Assembly (NCBI GenBank): GCA_021798635.1
Contig: JAJZGH010000179.1
Coordinates: 1-10,716, forward strand
Origin: Planctomycetota bacterium
Lineage (GTDB): Bacteria; Planctomycetota; Phycisphaerae; WQYP01
Direction of reading: 5' to 3'
DNA length: 10,716 nucleotides
Made by a program: the position numbers and the translations under genes. The notes beneath the pieces were generated by a model, which saw nothing but the letters and a program-made list of their open reading frames with translations, was not told the origin of the DNA and did not search any database. This document shows positions 10,001-10,716 of the stretch, one piece after another. Position 1 is the first letter of the stretch, and each line of letters starts with the position of its first letter.

Positions 10001-10569
10001 TTTACGGCTACTTCTGGGCACAGGCGGACAAAAATGATTTAATCGTTTATGCCGAGGATAAAAAAACCCAGCGCCTGCGTTTTCATTTTCCCCGGCAAAC
10101 AGGTCGCAAACGCTGGTGCCTGTCGGACTTTTTCCGTTCCGTGCAATCCGGCGAAATGGACGTTCTGGCATTGCAGTGCGTGACCGCGGGTTCGGCCGTC
10201 GCACCGTATGAGAAACAACTTTTTGAGCAGGGTGATTTCACAGAATATCTGTATATCCACGGGATGGGCGTGCAGATTGCGGAAGCCTTGGCGGAAATGT
10301 GGCATAAACGGGTGCGCCAGGAATTAGGCATTGCGGATAAAGATGGTTCCTCCATGCGCGATATTTTTGCCTGCCATTTTCAAGGCTGCCGCTATAGCTT
10401 CGGCTACCCCGCCTGCCCGGATTTACAGGATGAAGAAAAACTTTTCGCCCTGTTAGACCCCTCACGCATCGGCTGCACGTTATCAGAGAACTGGATGATC
10501 CAGCCTGAGCAATCCACCTCCGCCATGATCGTCCACCACCCCGAAGCCCGTTATTTTAATGTGCAGTAG
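7015..10569 (+). CDS. metH: Cobalamin-dependent methionine synthase, full length
   Basis: MetH transfers the methyl group of 5-methyltetrahydrofolate to homocysteine through enzyme-bound cobalamin. The 1184-residue protein has every module: the homocysteine domain (about 30-330), starting VMVFDGGLGTQIF, with zinc ligands Cys244 (MNCATGP) and Cys310/311 (GGCCGTTP); the folate domain (about 360-625), starting IIGERTNTNGSKKF; the cap (about 655-740); the cobalamin domain (about 741-870), with GDVHDIGKNLV giving the cobalt ligand His753; a variable linker (about 890-930); and the SAM-dependent reactivation domain, with YGYFWAQADKNDLIVY and Arg1126 in RYSFGYPACPD, ending HPEARYF. The reading frame is intact. 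ATG 7015 lies in the heptamer repeat with only a weak GAG ahead; the first 20-28 residues are not conserved, so ATG 7075 or 7099 is possible. No cobalamin or SAM riboswitch fits in the 88-base gap. Its substrate homocysteine is the product of AhcY encoded nearby. Confidence 0.96.
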   Translation: MSSEKDNTIAARLSGHAAGPMESHPFLDMLKHRVMVFDGGLGTQIFAANLTLADFNNLENCPEVLVLSRPDVIQSIHESYYAAGSDTVETDTFGASKIVLAEFGLQDQCREINRKAALLARSAADKFTTPDRPRFVAGSIGPGTKAITLGNTTFDIMHDSYVEQVRGLLDGGVDAILIETCFDLLQAKVAVIAATDAMKEMGIRVPIMVQVTMETVGTMLLGTEMNAVITTLEALPVDVIGMNCATGPELMRPHVETLSQNCTRYLSVQPNAGLPVLHEGRTHFPLGATELARAHVEFVQQFGVNIVGGCCGTTPEHIRAVAAAVAELKPAVRSAQGRMTDAAHATVSSLYSAVDARQDNSILIIGERTNTNGSKKFRDCLLAADWDTLTAIGREQVKEGSHVVDVCVDYVGRDGVPDMTDIVRRFAKEVTAPLMIDSTQLDVIEAGLQAAPGKCIVNSINLEDGEEKLARMAALLKRYGAAVVAGTIDEDKTEAMAKTADRKIEIAKRLYDLLVNKYGIPETDIYFDPLIFPIVTGQEEVRRLALETIDGIRRISEELPNCHTTLGLSNVSFGLKPYARLVLNSAFFNECVKAGLTSAIVHASKILPQNKIEPEHYQWAMDLIYDRQREDYKPLQLLTNLGAPAKAAQATEQLPLEEQLRRHIIDGDKQKLPEHLDQAMAKYAPLEIINDHLLEGMKVVGELFGSGQMQLPFVLQSAEVMKTAVAYLQPFMPKSEGQSRGRMVLATVKGDVHDIGKNLVDIILSNNGYTVVNLGIKQSIANIVQAAKEHNAQIIGLSGLLVKSTLVMRDDLQELNRLGIDIPVILGGAALTRSYVEKDLRDIYKGPLFYGKDAFEGLRVMEHVATGKIAEILGDTGQSRQQAELRCKAGATAATSATENEGTKISTEDYASSGIRTDVAVPALPFYGSRVVTDIPVDAVFPYIDEVALFRGQWQFKSGTMPRDEFRQWTESHVRPIYNRIKQKCRDMNLLRPQVVYGYFWAQADKNDLIVYAEDKKTQRLRFHFPRQTGRKRWCLSDFFRSVQSGEMDVLALQCVTAGSAVAPYEKQLFEQGDFTEYLYIHGMGVQIAEALAEMWHKRVRQELGIADKDGSSMRDIFACHFQGCRYSFGYPACPDLQDEEKLFALLDPSRIGCTLSENWMIQPEQSTSAMIVHHPEARYFNVQ

Positions 10570-10614
10570 GTGCGCGGCCTGGCTATGACGATCACTTCTC
10601 CCTGTCCTGGTACG

Positions 10615-10644
10615 CTGGCAGATAGTAGAATTCATGCGTACAAT
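10615..10644 (+). promoter_or_regulatory. Candidate promoter of the gene leaving the right edge
   Basis: CTGGCA (10615-10620, 4 of 6 to the -35 consensus) and TACAAT (10639-10644, 5 of 6 to the -10 consensus) are 18 bases apart. The predicted start falls near 10651, inside the dyad that follows. The -35 is weak and this is a prediction by eye. Confidence 0.4.
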
Positions 10645-10646
10645 AT

Positions 10647-10672
10647 GTCTGTAGATGACGATAACTACAGAC
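10647..10672. promoter_or_regulatory. Operator-like dyad GTCTGTAG-N10-CTACAGAC
   Basis: A perfect 8-bp inverted repeat with a 10-base spacer, just downstream of a -10-like TACAAT and just before a likely ribosome binding site and start codon. Its position over the predicted transcription start is typical of a repressor site; as RNA it would be a hairpin in the leader. The regulator is unknown. Confidence 0.5.
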
Positions 10673-10685
10673 GGATGGTACAACT

Positions 10686-10716
10686 ATGCGAACGACCACG
10701 CGCAGCAAGGCCCATA
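10686..10716 (+). CDS. Start of an unidentified gene, cut by window edge
   Basis: ATG 10686 opens a frame of ten codons (MRTTTRSKAH) to the right edge, preceded by GGATGG (10673-10678) at 7 bases and by the promoter-like and dyad elements. An alternative ATG at 10675 lies in another frame and is also open. Too little is visible to identify the product; the call rests only on the upstream signals. Confidence 0.35.
   Translation, partial: MRTTTRSKAH

Noticed and set aside
9880..10569. Possible loss or degeneration of the MetH reactivation domain
   Set aside because: The conserved YGYFWAQADKND, RYSFGYPACPD and HPEARYF blocks are all present and the frame is open, so the domain is intact.

Overview
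The window looks like chromosomal DNA of a free-living, moderately GC-rich bacterium. The gene set and protein style (a short-form S-adenosylhomocysteine hydrolase beside an ArsR/methyltransferase fusion regulator, a HEAT-like protein with a long C-terminal domain, REP-like palindromes) would suit the Planctomycetota/PVC group. That placement is tentative: no rRNA or other marker is present. No phage, integrase, IS transposase, CRISPR array, tRNA or rRNA is visible.

Layout. (1) 1-1155, minus strand: a gene of at least 385 codons, open to the left edge, encoding a HEAT-like repeat protein. (2) 1286-1869, plus strand: a degraded higBA toxin-antitoxin pair. Only the C-terminal tail of the HigB toxin survives; its stop codon overlaps the start of an intact HigA-type antitoxin. 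(3) 1977-4392, minus strand: a two-gene SAM-cycle unit, a SahR-like regulator followed by ahcY, with a strong promoter in front and an intrinsic terminator behind. (4) 4393-4891: a 499-base divergent intergenic region holding four palindromic elements, two of which are copies of one another. (5) 4892-10569, plus strand: manA, an rluB-type pseudouridine synthase and a full-length metH, all in the same direction with short gaps. A heptamer tandem repeat lies across the metH start codon. (6) 10570-10716: a promoter-like element and an 8-bp dyad just before a gene that leaves the right edge.

How the genes fit together. AhcY cleaves S-adenosylhomocysteine (SAH) to adenosine and homocysteine, and MetH remethylates homocysteine to methionine, so the two core steps of SAM recycling lie on either side of the palindrome cluster. 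The regulator has the architecture described for proteobacterial SahR, a repressor released by SAH that controls ahcY and metH/metE/metF/metK. Control of ahcY by this regulator is a reasonable inference; control of metH is possible, but no shared operator could be identified by eye. ManA (mannose 6-phosphate supply) and the rRNA pseudouridine synthase appear to be housekeeping neighbours.

The points most worth a second look are the toxin remnant with its surviving antitoxin, the SahR-AhcY pair with an apparently leaderless regulator mRNA, the palindrome cluster, and the stacked four- to five-codon mini-ORFs running into the metH start. None amounts to a clearly new system on sequence alone.
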